Part shown: piece by piece, positions 27,801 through 34,750 of the stretch
Layout: the number at the start of each line of letters is the position of its first letter
Position numbering within the stretch: the first letter of the stretch is position 1
NCBI GenBank assembly: GCA_029547705.1
Contig: JAKPOU010000041.1
Span: forward strand, 310,001-374,000
Reading direction: 5' to 3'
Source of the DNA: Bacteroidota bacterium
Lineage (GTDB): Bacteria; Bacteroidota; Bacteroidia; Bacteroidales; VadinHA17
DNA length: 64,000 nucleotides
Translations under genes and position numbers: made by a program
The notes under the pieces: generated by a model
The model's input: only the letters and a program-made list of their open reading frames with translations
What the model was told of the DNA's origin: nothing
Database searches by the model: none

Positions 27801-28495
27801 GGTGGAAGGCAGGCTGCTCCACCAACCTGATTGCCGCTGACGGAGTTCTTAATTCACCCGATTATACCCGGACCTGCCAGTGTCCCTACCAGAATCAGAC
27901 ATCCCTGGCACTGGTATATATGCCCTGGATGACATACTGGACAAACAGCAACTATAAATGGGATGGTAAAAAAATCAGGCAGTTCGGACTGAATCTCAAT
28001 GCACCCGGGGACAGAACTTCCGAAAACAATACACTGTGGATGGAATATCCCTTCGTTTCAGGTTCCGATCCGGGAATACCCGTTAGGATGGATACGCTGA
28101 ATTATTACCGGATACGAAAGGAGCCTATATCCGTTGTATCACGCGGTACGCCCTGGGTAAGTGCGAGTGCTCTGTGCGGAGTCAGGTCCTTTGAGCTTAC
28201 CATTGCAGATGATGAGGATGTGACTGAAACCTGGTACACGGTTAAACTGTATTTTTCAGAACTTGAGAATAAAAAACCGGGAGAGCGCGTGCTGAATATC
28301 AGCCTGCAGGGTGAGGAAGTACTGCGGAATTTTGATATTGTTTCAGAAGCAGGGAAAACAGACAAGGAAGTAATAAAATCATTTACAGGGATCAGGGCCG
28401 GAAGAACCCTGCGGCTGGACCTGATACCTCTTGAAGGAAATACAATCATTTCGGGTGTGGAAATGATTGAGGAAAAAACAGCCTGTAAATACTGA
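24806..28495 (+). CDS. Large PQQ-type propeller mosaic with methyltransferase-like insert
   Basis: Exported protein of 1229 residues. After a signal peptide, residues about 20-425 form a PQQ-like propeller (WPMWRFDHGRSASTP, VSALDISSGMELWHF, LYCLSAESGQLLWKK). Residues about 430-585 are a Rossmann-like segment (YALVFGSDMGLLSGLM, then VVYEKDRQKVEALREHF) that resembles an S-adenosylmethionine methyltransferase core. A second propeller follows (about 590-1080; GISARDVYTGRVLWKRDF, ELIVVNRFTGERIWSM). The last 110 residues look malectin-like (FELTIADDEDVTETWYTVKLYFSE). Whether PQQ or SAM is bound is unknown. It heads an operon with a lipoprotein, a one-TM protein and an FtsX-type transporter; the next gene starts five bases after its stop. 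Confidence 0.85.
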   Translation: MKLIAIFFSLFVTSLSGSGHYDWPMWRFDHGRSASTPEQLADKLFLQWQVNYSPREPVWDDPLNQNLMQYDRIFEPIVAENKLFIGFNDQDKVSALDISSGMELWHFFTDGPVRLPLAYSKGKIFFTSDDGYLYCLSAESGQLLWKKMLAPASNKLLGNKRFISMWPARGGIVIQDDVIYTASSIFPLMGTFIYAINAADGEIIWKNEGTGSNYILQPHNSPAFADIAPQGCFTISGDRLLVAGGRSVPAGFDKATGEKLFYQLAPSGKTGGAFTCANDRVFFNHHRERLTGMYDSENGKKLIPVAGEYPVIEGDKIYFSGKDITCVFLDESKKLDTLWTIDVPAGTDLIKAGNCLYAADSSGIYAVRISGSGKPELVWKYSPEKVIDRLVASNGKLIAVANDGTIMAFGDKAADRVLVHEKAVAGPRKVSGKIQRLISSAGISEGYALVFGSDMGLLSGLMKETSLRTVVYEKDRQKVEALREHFNKLGIHADRLMFLEFEKPNPVLPKYFSSLTVINENFGFDNEFLEMIYESTRPYGGKILIRTGRTEREELERTFLSLNLYGAVMKSDRLYSMITREGSLEGSSAWTHNYGDIANTVKSDDKRVRAPLGILWFGGNSNMDVLPRHGHGPGEQVVDGRLIIESLNGISARDVYTGRVLWKRDFRSLKDDFWLVYYDESYDEENPLDPKYNQVHLPGSNARGTNFIATREYVYVIEGDTCHFVDIKTGDLIKSFTTGDEETKELGYIGVYEDLLILGKNFSEYTGLENDSMKIKNPKFTDYNLTASNELIVVNRFTGERIWSMESNHGFIHNSVIAGDDILFCLDKLPQYVETKLKRRGESPPEGSRLLYVDIRSGRILNEVTEDVFGTWLGYSSEHRLLLQATRPSRDMLHGEEGNRMITYNVLTGEKIWDKALKYANPPIIHNDKIYTNGEGFHLLTGEILFEKDPLTQEDLKWNFKREYGCGIVAASEHLLTFRSASAGFVNLDVFEGTGSLGGWKAGCSTNLIAADGVLNSPDYTRTCQCPYQNQTSLALVYMPWMTYWTNSNYKWDGKKIRQFGLNLNAPGDRTSENNTLWMEYPFVSGSDPGIPVRMDTLNYYRIRKEPISVVSRGTPWVSASALCGVRSFELTIADDEDVTETWYTVKLYFSELENKKPGERVLNISLQGEEVLRNFDIVSEAGKTDKEVIKSFTGIRAGRTLRLDLIPLEGNTIISGVEMIEEKTACKY

Positions 28496-28500
28496 ATAAG

Positions 28501-29289
28501 ATGAAACCTGTTTATCTCAGAATATTGGTTCTGTCCGGCATACTAAGCATGGCATGTACCACAAAAGTATCCGAATGGGTGCTGCTTAACAGCGAAGCCA
28601 ATAATTACTTGCTTGTTTATTATCATAAAGACCCTGTTACTGAGCCGGTTAAAAAACAAAATGAACAGATAGGCAGGGAGATAAATTCAGCTAATATTCA
28701 ATTCCGTAGCATACTGAGAAATGACATAGAAAAACCCTATTATGCTCTGATTTACGGGAACAGGCTGTTTTCAACATACAATAACCACGCGGAGCTTAAA
28801 AATCTTTCCGTTTCGCCATTGAGGGAAAAGATTGCTTCTGAACTGATGTCGGGAATGCTTTGCGTAATGCTTTATCTTAAAACCGGAAACCCGGAAAAGG
28901 ATGCTCCTGCCTCTGAGATAATAAAAAGAACAGTTGCAGCATCCCCGTTCAGAGAGGTGGTGTCCGTAAGGGAACTCGACAGAAGCAGTACGGAAGAGAA
29001 ACATTTTGTTTCAATGCTTCTGAATGTGGAAAACGACCTGAAAGAGATAAACGAACCGATGCTGTTCGGAATCTTTGCCAGGTTCAAGGCTCTCGAACCA
29101 CTTCTGGCAAGGGGGATTTCAACAGAAAACATAAACCTGATGATTGATTTCCTGACTGCTGACTGCAGTTGCCTTATTAAGGACAATCTTCCGGGCACGG
29201 ATATTCTGTTCACAAACAACTGGGAAAATCCTCTTCCGGCACTGGTTAACAGGATACTGGACGAGAACCCTGCCTTACTGCATCACTGA
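28501..29289 (+). CDS. Hypothetical lipoprotein in PQQ/ABC operon
   Basis: Lipoprotein of 262 residues: the signal peptide ends in ILSMAC, lipidated Cys near residue 19. The mature part is mostly helical with a CSC-like pair in LTADCSCLIK. I recognise no family. It begins five bases after the PQQ-mosaic gene and its TGA overlaps the ATG of the next small gene by one base, so the genes are translated together. It may be a periplasmic partner of the propeller protein or of the FtsX permease. Confidence 0.72.
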   Translation: MKPVYLRILVLSGILSMACTTKVSEWVLLNSEANNYLLVYYHKDPVTEPVKKQNEQIGREINSANIQFRSILRNDIEKPYYALIYGNRLFSTYNNHAELKNLSVSPLREKIASELMSGMLCVMLYLKTGNPEKDAPASEIIKRTVAASPFREVVSVRELDRSSTEEKHFVSMLLNVENDLKEINEPMLFGIFARFKALEPLLARGISTENINLMIDFLTADCSCLIKDNLPGTDILFTNNWENPLPALVNRILDENPALLHH

Positions 29290-29510
29290 TGAAGCAGGAT
29301 ACCCTTCAATACAGGTCTATTGATGACAGACCTCTGCCCAAATGGCTGACCGATCAGAGAGATGGTCTGAACCGGTATCAGCCGGAGAAACTCGAAATGA
29401 AGGAAGACAACTCCCTTACCCTGTCTTTCCTGCTGACAGGAGGGATAATAATACTTGTCATTGCTGTTTTAACAGTATATGTATTGAAGAAAAGGCCAAA
29501 CAGGTATTGA
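29289..29510 (+). CDS. Small single-TM protein
   Basis: Protein of 73 residues: a charged N-terminal half (PLPKWLTDQRDGLNRYQPEK) and one membrane helix near the C-terminus (residues about 46-67, LLTGGIIILVIAVLTVYVLK), ending in KKRPNRY. No family recognised. It overlaps the preceding lipoprotein gene by one base (TGATG). It may anchor or regulate the permease that follows 52 bases later. Confidence 0.65.
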   Translation: MKQDTLQYRSIDDRPLPKWLTDQRDGLNRYQPEKLEMKEDNSLTLSFLLTGGIIILVIAVLTVYVLKKRPNRY

Positions 29511-29562
29511 AAGGTCCGGGCAAATGAATTAAATATTTTAAGCTGAAAACTGAACAAGATAT

Positions 29563-30732
29563 ATGATGAATTCACTGAGACTGATTATCAAAGAGCTCCT
29601 GTACCGCAGGGGAAGTACCCTGGTTATCCTGCTGACAGTCATAATTGCCAGTACTGTTTCTGTGGCAATTTATACCCTCAGCAAGGCAAGCGAGAATGAA
29701 ACCCGTAAAATAATGAGGGAACAGGGTCTGAACCTTTACATATTTCCGAAGGGAACCAACCTGATTGATTTTTTTTCAGTAAACGATACTCCGGTCTTTC
29801 CCGAGGATTATGTGGAGGTTCTGGCCGGTTCAAGAACTTTCGATGCGGTCCGCCACCTTACCGGAATTCTCCAGGTGAAGTATAATGACTGGAAGGATCC
29901 GAACGGTTCAAGCCATCAGATCCTGCTTGTCGGATACAAGGATGAGGCAATGCAGCGGTTCCTTCCGAAACAGGAAATCATGGGAACCGATGTTGTGGAA
30001 GGAACAGTTCATGTCGGTTCTCTTCTTTCGCGGAATATACCGGACAATACACCCTTTACCATTACGGGCAGGGATGGCAGTCAGTACAGTTTCGAGGTGG
30101 CTAAAAGGTTTGAAGAAGGCAGGGGGATGCTGGATCAGGGTGTGGCTTTTAACCTTCATGATCTTCAGAATATTCTGGGTATGGAAGGCAAAATAAACAA
30201 GATCGAAGCCCTTGGATGCATTTGTCACGACGGCAGGATAAAAAATGCCCGGAAACAGGTACAGGAGATATTTTCAGATCTGGAAGTTGCAGAAATAAGC
30301 AATATTGCCGATGCAAGGGAGAATCAGCGACTGATGATGAATAAATACGGATCATTCATAATTCCCTTCATCATTCTGACATGCCTGTTAATAACCGCTC
30401 TTCTTTTTTACCAGAACGTAACCGTAAGGAACCGTGAAATAGGATTGCTTAAGGCTATGGGAAGAGGAAATGCAACTATATTGTTTCTGTTTCTTGCAAA
30501 GGCATTTATACTTGGACTGACAGGAGGGGTGGCCGGATTTTTCACAGGCACATGGATAGCCGGATATTTCGGGAAAGAGATTTTTCTTTTTACATACAGT
30601 GCCATTAAACCGGTCTGGAGCCTGTTCATCGTCACCCTGATCATTTTCCCCGTCCTCTGGATGCTGGCAAGCTGGATACCCGCACTGAGGGCTACCCAGA
30701 TTGATGCCGCAAAAACCCTGAGCGGGGAATGA
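29563..30732 (+). CDS. FtsX-like ABC transporter permease
   Basis: Inner-membrane permease of 389 residues of the MacB/FtsX/LolCE type. One N-terminal helix (TLVILLTVIIASTVSVAIY) is followed by a large periplasmic domain (about residues 45-260) and three C-terminal helices (IIPFIILTCLLITALLFYQ and two more). REIGLLKAMGRGNATI is the coupling segment conserved in the family. These systems usually move lipids, lipoproteins or peptides, or drive envelope enzymes, instead of importing nutrients. It pairs with the ATPase gene 68 bases downstream. ATG ATG at 29563/29566; either may be used. Confidence 0.87.
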   Translation: MMNSLRLIIKELLYRRGSTLVILLTVIIASTVSVAIYTLSKASENETRKIMREQGLNLYIFPKGTNLIDFFSVNDTPVFPEDYVEVLAGSRTFDAVRHLTGILQVKYNDWKDPNGSSHQILLVGYKDEAMQRFLPKQEIMGTDVVEGTVHVGSLLSRNIPDNTPFTITGRDGSQYSFEVAKRFEEGRGMLDQGVAFNLHDLQNILGMEGKINKIEALGCICHDGRIKNARKQVQEIFSDLEVAEISNIADARENQRLMMNKYGSFIIPFIILTCLLITALLFYQNVTVRNREIGLLKAMGRGNATILFLFLAKAFILGLTGGVAGFFTGTWIAGYFGKEIFLFTYSAIKPVWSLFIVTLIIFPVLWMLASWIPALRATQIDAAKTLSGE

Positions 30733-30800
30733 ATGTTTCTCTTTCCTTTTCCCCGTATCCGGCCCGGAAGCAGTTGTAAAACAATATAAATTTCATATTT

Positions 30801-31454
30801 ATGCTTGAACTTAAAAATATTACAAAAACATATCATAAAAGCTCTTCACTTTTTACTGCTCTTGATAATATCAGCCTCAAAGTTGACAGGGGGGATTATC
30901 TCCTGGTCAGCGGACCGAGTGGTGCGGGAAAATCAACCCTGTTGTATGTTGCGGGGGGTATGATACGACCGGATGCCGGAGAAGTGAAATATGAGGGAGA
31001 AGATATTTCCGGCATGAACAACAAGGCAAAAAATGAATACAGGAGGAAACATGTGGGCTTTGTGTTTCAGCAGTTTCATCTGATGCCCTTTCTGTCGGTG
31101 CTGGAAAATATAAAAATGGCATGCTATGAAAGGTCTCAGCTGGAGGCTGTTGACAGCTACATGGAAAAATGCTTTCTTACACCATTAAGGAATAAGAAGC
31201 CTTCAGAGCTCAGTGTCGGAGAAAAACAAAGAACCGCTTTCGTAAGGGCAATCATTACCCGGCCCGGTCTTTTGCTGGCGGATGAACCCACGGGCAATCT
31301 TGATCCGGCGAACAGTGAAATACTGATGTCACTGATAGATGATTTCCACAGGGAAGGAGGTACTGTCCTGCTTGTCTCACACAACCCCGTTGCTTCAAAA
31401 TATGCCGGGAAACAGATAGTCCTCAGTGAGGGGAAAATCGTTTCCGGAGAATGA
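30801..31454 (+). CDS. ABC transporter ATP-binding protein (MacB/LolD type)
   Basis: Cytoplasmic ATPase of 217 residues. Walker A is SGPSGAGKSTLL, the signature is ELSVGEKQRTAF, Walker B with the Glu is LLLADEPTGNLDP, and the switch His is in VLLVSHNP. Length and QQFHLMPFLSVLENI are typical of the LolD/MacB group that partners with FtsX permeases. It is the last gene of the PQQ-mosaic operon. Confidence 0.93.
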   Translation: MLELKNITKTYHKSSSLFTALDNISLKVDRGDYLLVSGPSGAGKSTLLYVAGGMIRPDAGEVKYEGEDISGMNNKAKNEYRRKHVGFVFQQFHLMPFLSVLENIKMACYERSQLEAVDSYMEKCFLTPLRNKKPSELSVGEKQRTAFVRAIITRPGLLLADEPTGNLDPANSEILMSLIDDFHREGGTVLLVSHNPVASKYAGKQIVLSEGKIVSGE

Positions 31455-31540
31455 TCCTTATATTTCTTTCCTCCTTCTTATACGTATAAATACCACTTAA
31501 AATAGGCTTTAATCTTCTTACCTTTTTACAGGCATAGCAA

Positions 31541-31548
31541 TACTTTTG
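31541..31548 (+). promoter_or_regulatory. Possible Bacteroidetes -7 promoter element before Hdr operon
   Basis: TACTTTTG matches the TAnnTTTG consensus of the Bacteroidetes primary sigma factor and lies 30 bases before the start of the first Hdr gene. A TTTG-type -33 element is not clear. A 7-bp inverted repeat (AATACTT at 31539-31545 and AAGTATT at 31553-31559) overlaps it and could serve an operator or simply be chance. Confidence 0.35.
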
Positions 31549-31577
31549 TTTTAAGTATTTCAACAAAGGAAACTGTG

Positions 31578-32291
31578 ATGGAAAACTACTGTGAAATGCT
31601 CATGGAGGATGTGAGGTTCAGAGAGGGACTCAACGCCTGTATCAATTGCGGAGTTTGTACGGCCATCTGTCCGGCTGCTGAATTCTATGACTATGATCCC
31701 AGAAAGATCGTCAGTCTGGTCCAGACGAAAAACAATGAAGAGATTGAAAAACTCATGAAGTCTGAAACCATCTGGTATTGCGGACAGTGCATGTCCTGCA
31801 AGACCAGGTGCCCCAGAGGCAATGTCCCGGCTTTTGTTGTAATGGCACTGAGGACATTGTCCATGAAGCTCGGGTTTTTTACCGAATCTGAAAAAGGCCG
31901 TCAGCAGTTTGCCATAAAAAGGACCGTTGGAGAAAATATCTTCAAGTATGGATACTGCGTGGCAAGCTATGCCGTCAGCCCGGAAATGCACCCCGAACAG
32001 GGACCAATCTGGGAATACCTGATTCAAAATGCTCCTGATGTTTACAAACGTCTGGGAGGGGGCCATTATGATGAGCTGGGAGCCGGGCCGCTGAGGAAAA
32101 TTCCCGAAGATGCAAAGGAGGAACTGATAAAAATTTTTGAAGTATCCGGAGGAACTGAGCTCTTTGATGACATTGAAAAGCATTCCAGGAAGAAAGCTGC
32201 TGACATGGGGCTTCAGTTTGATGACGAAGGTATTGATAATGAATATTTTATTGAGGTGTTTACCGCAAATAAAAAAGACCATCATGCTTAA
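31578..32291 (+). CDS. HdrC-like iron-sulfur protein
   Basis: Heterodisulfide reductase subunit C-like protein that passes electrons between an HdrA-type flavoprotein and an HdrB-type active-site subunit. Two [4Fe-4S] motifs are seen: CINCGVCTAICP (about residues 21-32) and CGQCMSCKTRCPRG (about residues 69-82). The C-terminal half (about residues 110-237) is an extension without Cys clusters that is longer than in methanogen HdrC. ATG at 31578 is preceded by AAAGGA; a GTG just upstream is possible. It is the first gene of the Hdr operon and sits 18 bases before hdrB. Confidence 0.88.
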   Translation: MENYCEMLMEDVRFREGLNACINCGVCTAICPAAEFYDYDPRKIVSLVQTKNNEEIEKLMKSETIWYCGQCMSCKTRCPRGNVPAFVVMALRTLSMKLGFFTESEKGRQQFAIKRTVGENIFKYGYCVASYAVSPEMHPEQGPIWEYLIQNAPDVYKRLGGGHYDELGAGPLRKIPEDAKEELIKIFEVSGGTELFDDIEKHSRKKAADMGLQFDDEGIDNEYFIEVFTANKKDHHA

Positions 32292-32309
32292 CCATATAAA
32301 CCCGGTAAA

Positions 32310-33371
32310 ATGAAATTAGAAGGTAAAAAAAGAATCTGGTCCGAATATCAGAAAGAGATAGCTGATGATCATTATTTTTATGTAAGATCATGTATAAGAC
32401 AAAGCTTTTTTCCGGGGTCAGAGCAGTTTTTCCTGCATTTCCTGGGGGATGTCCTCGGAAAGGATATATATGAGAATCCTTCCCACACCACATGTACCGG
32501 TATCGGATATCATTCCGATGTTGTTCCCCTTTCAACAATAATGACGGTCATTGCAAGGCATTATGCACTTATGAAGGAAGCAGGATACAAGCATATAGTA
32601 ATTTCCTGTGTTACATCCTTCGGTATTTACACCGAGATATTTGAAACCTGGAAGCATTTCCCCGAAGAACTGGAAAAGACCCGTGAATATCTTTATAAAG
32701 CAACGGGAAGAGAATTTGATCTTCCGGAAAGTATGACCCATACAAGTGATATAATTTATAAATTCCGCAATGAGATTGCCGACAGGGCAAAATACAGGCT
32801 TGTTAACCATGAAACTGGTGAACCTCTCAATGTTGTTGAACACATCGGCTGTCACTATTCAAAAATGTTTCCGAAGTATGGTGTAGGCGGGGCTGAATTT
32901 CCCAATGTGCTGGGAGGAATGATTGAAGCCTGGGGCGGAAATGTTGTTGATTATCCGGAAAGGAGACATTGCTGCGGATTTGGTTTCAGGCAGTACCTGG
33001 TTCAGGCCAACAGGGGTTATTCCCTTTCAAACACCGCCAAGAAATTCAGTTCCATGAAGCCCTATAAGCCCGACCTGGTTCTCACCAATTGTCCGGGATG
33101 CACGATGTTCATGGATAAATGGCAATATACCATCAGGGAAATGGAAGGCACTGTTTATGGGAACAACGGGGAATCAATACCGGTTCTGACCTATGAAGAA
33201 CTGGCCGGCCTGGTTATGGGCTACAATCCCTGGGATCTCGGTCTGCAGTATCACATGGTCCAGGCGGAGCCTTTGCTGAAAAAACTTGGAATTGAATATG
33301 ATCCCGCGGACAAGTTCAAAACGAAAGACGGCAGACAGATGCCGGTTCCTCAGAATCTGATCAATGCTTAA
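32310..33371 (+). CDS. HdrB-like subunit with degenerate N-terminal CCG motif
   Basis: HdrB family protein of 353 residues. In methanogens, HdrB carries two non-cubane [4Fe-4S] clusters, each held by C-x31-39-CC-x35-36-CxxC. Here the C-terminal motif is complete (Cys in HIGCHY, x39, CCGFG, x38, CPGC). In the N-terminal motif spacing is kept (C-x33-C-T-x36-C-x2-S), but two of five Cys are replaced: CC is CT and CxxC is CxxS. One cluster is therefore likely lost or altered. The final 80 residues add a tail (LGLQYHMVQAEPLLKKL). Its stop overlaps the hdrA start by eight bases. Confidence 0.85.
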   Translation: MKLEGKKRIWSEYQKEIADDHYFYVRSCIRQSFFPGSEQFFLHFLGDVLGKDIYENPSHTTCTGIGYHSDVVPLSTIMTVIARHYALMKEAGYKHIVISCVTSFGIYTEIFETWKHFPEELEKTREYLYKATGREFDLPESMTHTSDIIYKFRNEIADRAKYRLVNHETGEPLNVVEHIGCHYSKMFPKYGVGGAEFPNVLGGMIEAWGGNVVDYPERRHCCGFGFRQYLVQANRGYSLSNTAKKFSSMKPYKPDLVLTNCPGCTMFMDKWQYTIREMEGTVYGNNGESIPVLTYEELAGLVMGYNPWDLGLQYHMVQAEPLLKKLGIEYDPADKFKTKDGRQMPVPQNLINA

Positions 33372-34398
33372 GGCTGATAAAAGGGAAGTTGTTGTTATCG
33401 GAGGCGGGGCTGCCGGAATGGAGGCTGCGGGGCAACTTGCAAAAGCCGGTTGTATTGTCACGCTTCTTGAAAGGGAGTCCGTAACGGGCGGGCATGTAAA
33501 GAACTGGTATCATCTTTTTCCCGATTCCCGGAACAGTGATGAAGTTATTGAATACCTTGCCAGACAGGTAAATCACGATAATATTACTGTCCGTACAGGA
33601 GTAACTGCAGGTTCACTGGAAAAAAACGGAAAGTCAATCATCATAAATACATCCCGGGGAGAGAGAATCAGATCGGATGCGGTCATCGTGGCAACGGGCT
33701 TTGATCTTTTTGAAAGCCGGAGAAAGGAAGAATACGGGTATGGGATTTATGACAATGTGATAAGCTCGGCTGATCTGGAAATGATGTTCCGTAAGGATTC
33801 AATAAAAAGGCATGACGGTGAAACGCCGCGCAGAATAGGTTTTGTGCATTGTGTGGGATCACGCGATGCAAAGGTAAACAACCTGTATTGCTCCAAACTA
33901 TGCTGTGTGACGGCTGTAAAGCAGGCAATGGAAGTAAAAAAGCATATAGGGAATGCAAGTGTCTATTGCTTTTACATGGATATGAGAATGGGAGGGGCCT
34001 TGTACGAGGAACTTTACAAGGAATCACAGGAGAAATACGGAATAATATATATAAGGGGAAAAGTATCGGAAGTATCGGAGAACATAGATACCCGTCTTAT
34101 TGTAAAGGTTGAGGATACCCTTGCCGGACGGCCTCTGAGGATGGAACTGGACATGCTGGTTCTTATGGCAGGGATGGAAATGTCGGAAGGCGGAATGGGA
34201 CTTGCAGAATCTTCAGGTCTCAAAACCGGTGAAAACAGGTTTTTTGCACCTGCTGATCATCATTTCGGAACCAATAAGAGTACTGTAGCCGGGATTTTCT
34301 ATGCGGGAGCCTGTACTGCACCGATGAATATTACCGAAACAATATCTCATGCCCGGGCGGCTGTAGCTGATGTAATGGATTATTTCAGAAATATTTAA
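33364..34398 (+). CDS. Short HdrA-like flavoprotein
   Basis: FAD-binding subunit of 344 residues that corresponds to the thioredoxin-reductase-like core of HdrA (methanogen HdrA is about twice as long). The FAD motif is VVVIGGGAAGMEAAGQLAKAG, with VIVATGFD for the second half and a C-terminal IFYAGACTAPMNI. The HdrA-type cluster motif C-x12-C-x3-CC is present (HCVGSRD, then YCSKLCC). The extra ferredoxin domains of longer HdrA proteins are missing. It overlaps hdrB by eight bases and precedes the small ferredoxin-like gene by seven, which may supply the missing clusters. Confidence 0.87.
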   Translation: MLKADKREVVVIGGGAAGMEAAGQLAKAGCIVTLLERESVTGGHVKNWYHLFPDSRNSDEVIEYLARQVNHDNITVRTGVTAGSLEKNGKSIIINTSRGERIRSDAVIVATGFDLFESRRKEEYGYGIYDNVISSADLEMMFRKDSIKRHDGETPRRIGFVHCVGSRDAKVNNLYCSKLCCVTAVKQAMEVKKHIGNASVYCFYMDMRMGGALYEELYKESQEKYGIIYIRGKVSEVSENIDTRLIVKVEDTLAGRPLRMELDMLVLMAGMEMSEGGMGLAESSGLKTGENRFFAPADHHFGTNKSTVAGIFYAGACTAPMNITETISHARAAVADVMDYFRNI

Positions 34399-34405
34399 GT
34401 CTGAT

Positions 34406-34750
34406 ATGGGAGATTTTGGATTTACAGTACTGAAGGAACGACATATCAATTATGACGCCAATGACAAGAGCATTGCGGAATATATTGCTGAAAGGGAACC
34501 CAGTTTCAGAATATGCATTGAATGCGGGTGCTGCTCTGCAACCTGTACCACGGGAAATTTTATCAGGTTCAGTCTCAGGGAACTCCAGATATTGCTTAAA
34601 CGCGGTGAAAATGAGATTGTCAGGGAGCAGATTGACAGGTGTATGCTTTGCGGTAAATGCATACTTGTATGTCCGAGGGGAGTGAATACCAGGAATGTGA
34701 TCCTGCTTGCCAGGGAAGCATTCAGAAAATCGGTGGAAAATGAAATTTGA
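34406..34750 (+). CDS. Second HdrC-like ferredoxin
   Basis: Iron-sulfur protein of 114 residues with two [4Fe-4S] motifs, CIECGCCSATC (about residues 37-47) and CMLCGKCILVCP (about residues 75-86). The architecture and RELQILLKRGENEIV helix follow HdrC, without the C-terminal extension of the first HdrC in the operon. It starts seven bases after hdrA, and its end overlaps the membrane subunit start by 11 bases, so it probably links the flavoprotein to the membrane subunit. Confidence 0.85.
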   Translation: MGDFGFTVLKERHINYDANDKSIAEYIAEREPSFRICIECGCCSATCTTGNFIRFSLRELQILLKRGENEIVREQIDRCMLCGKCILVCPRGVNTRNVILLAREAFRKSVENEI

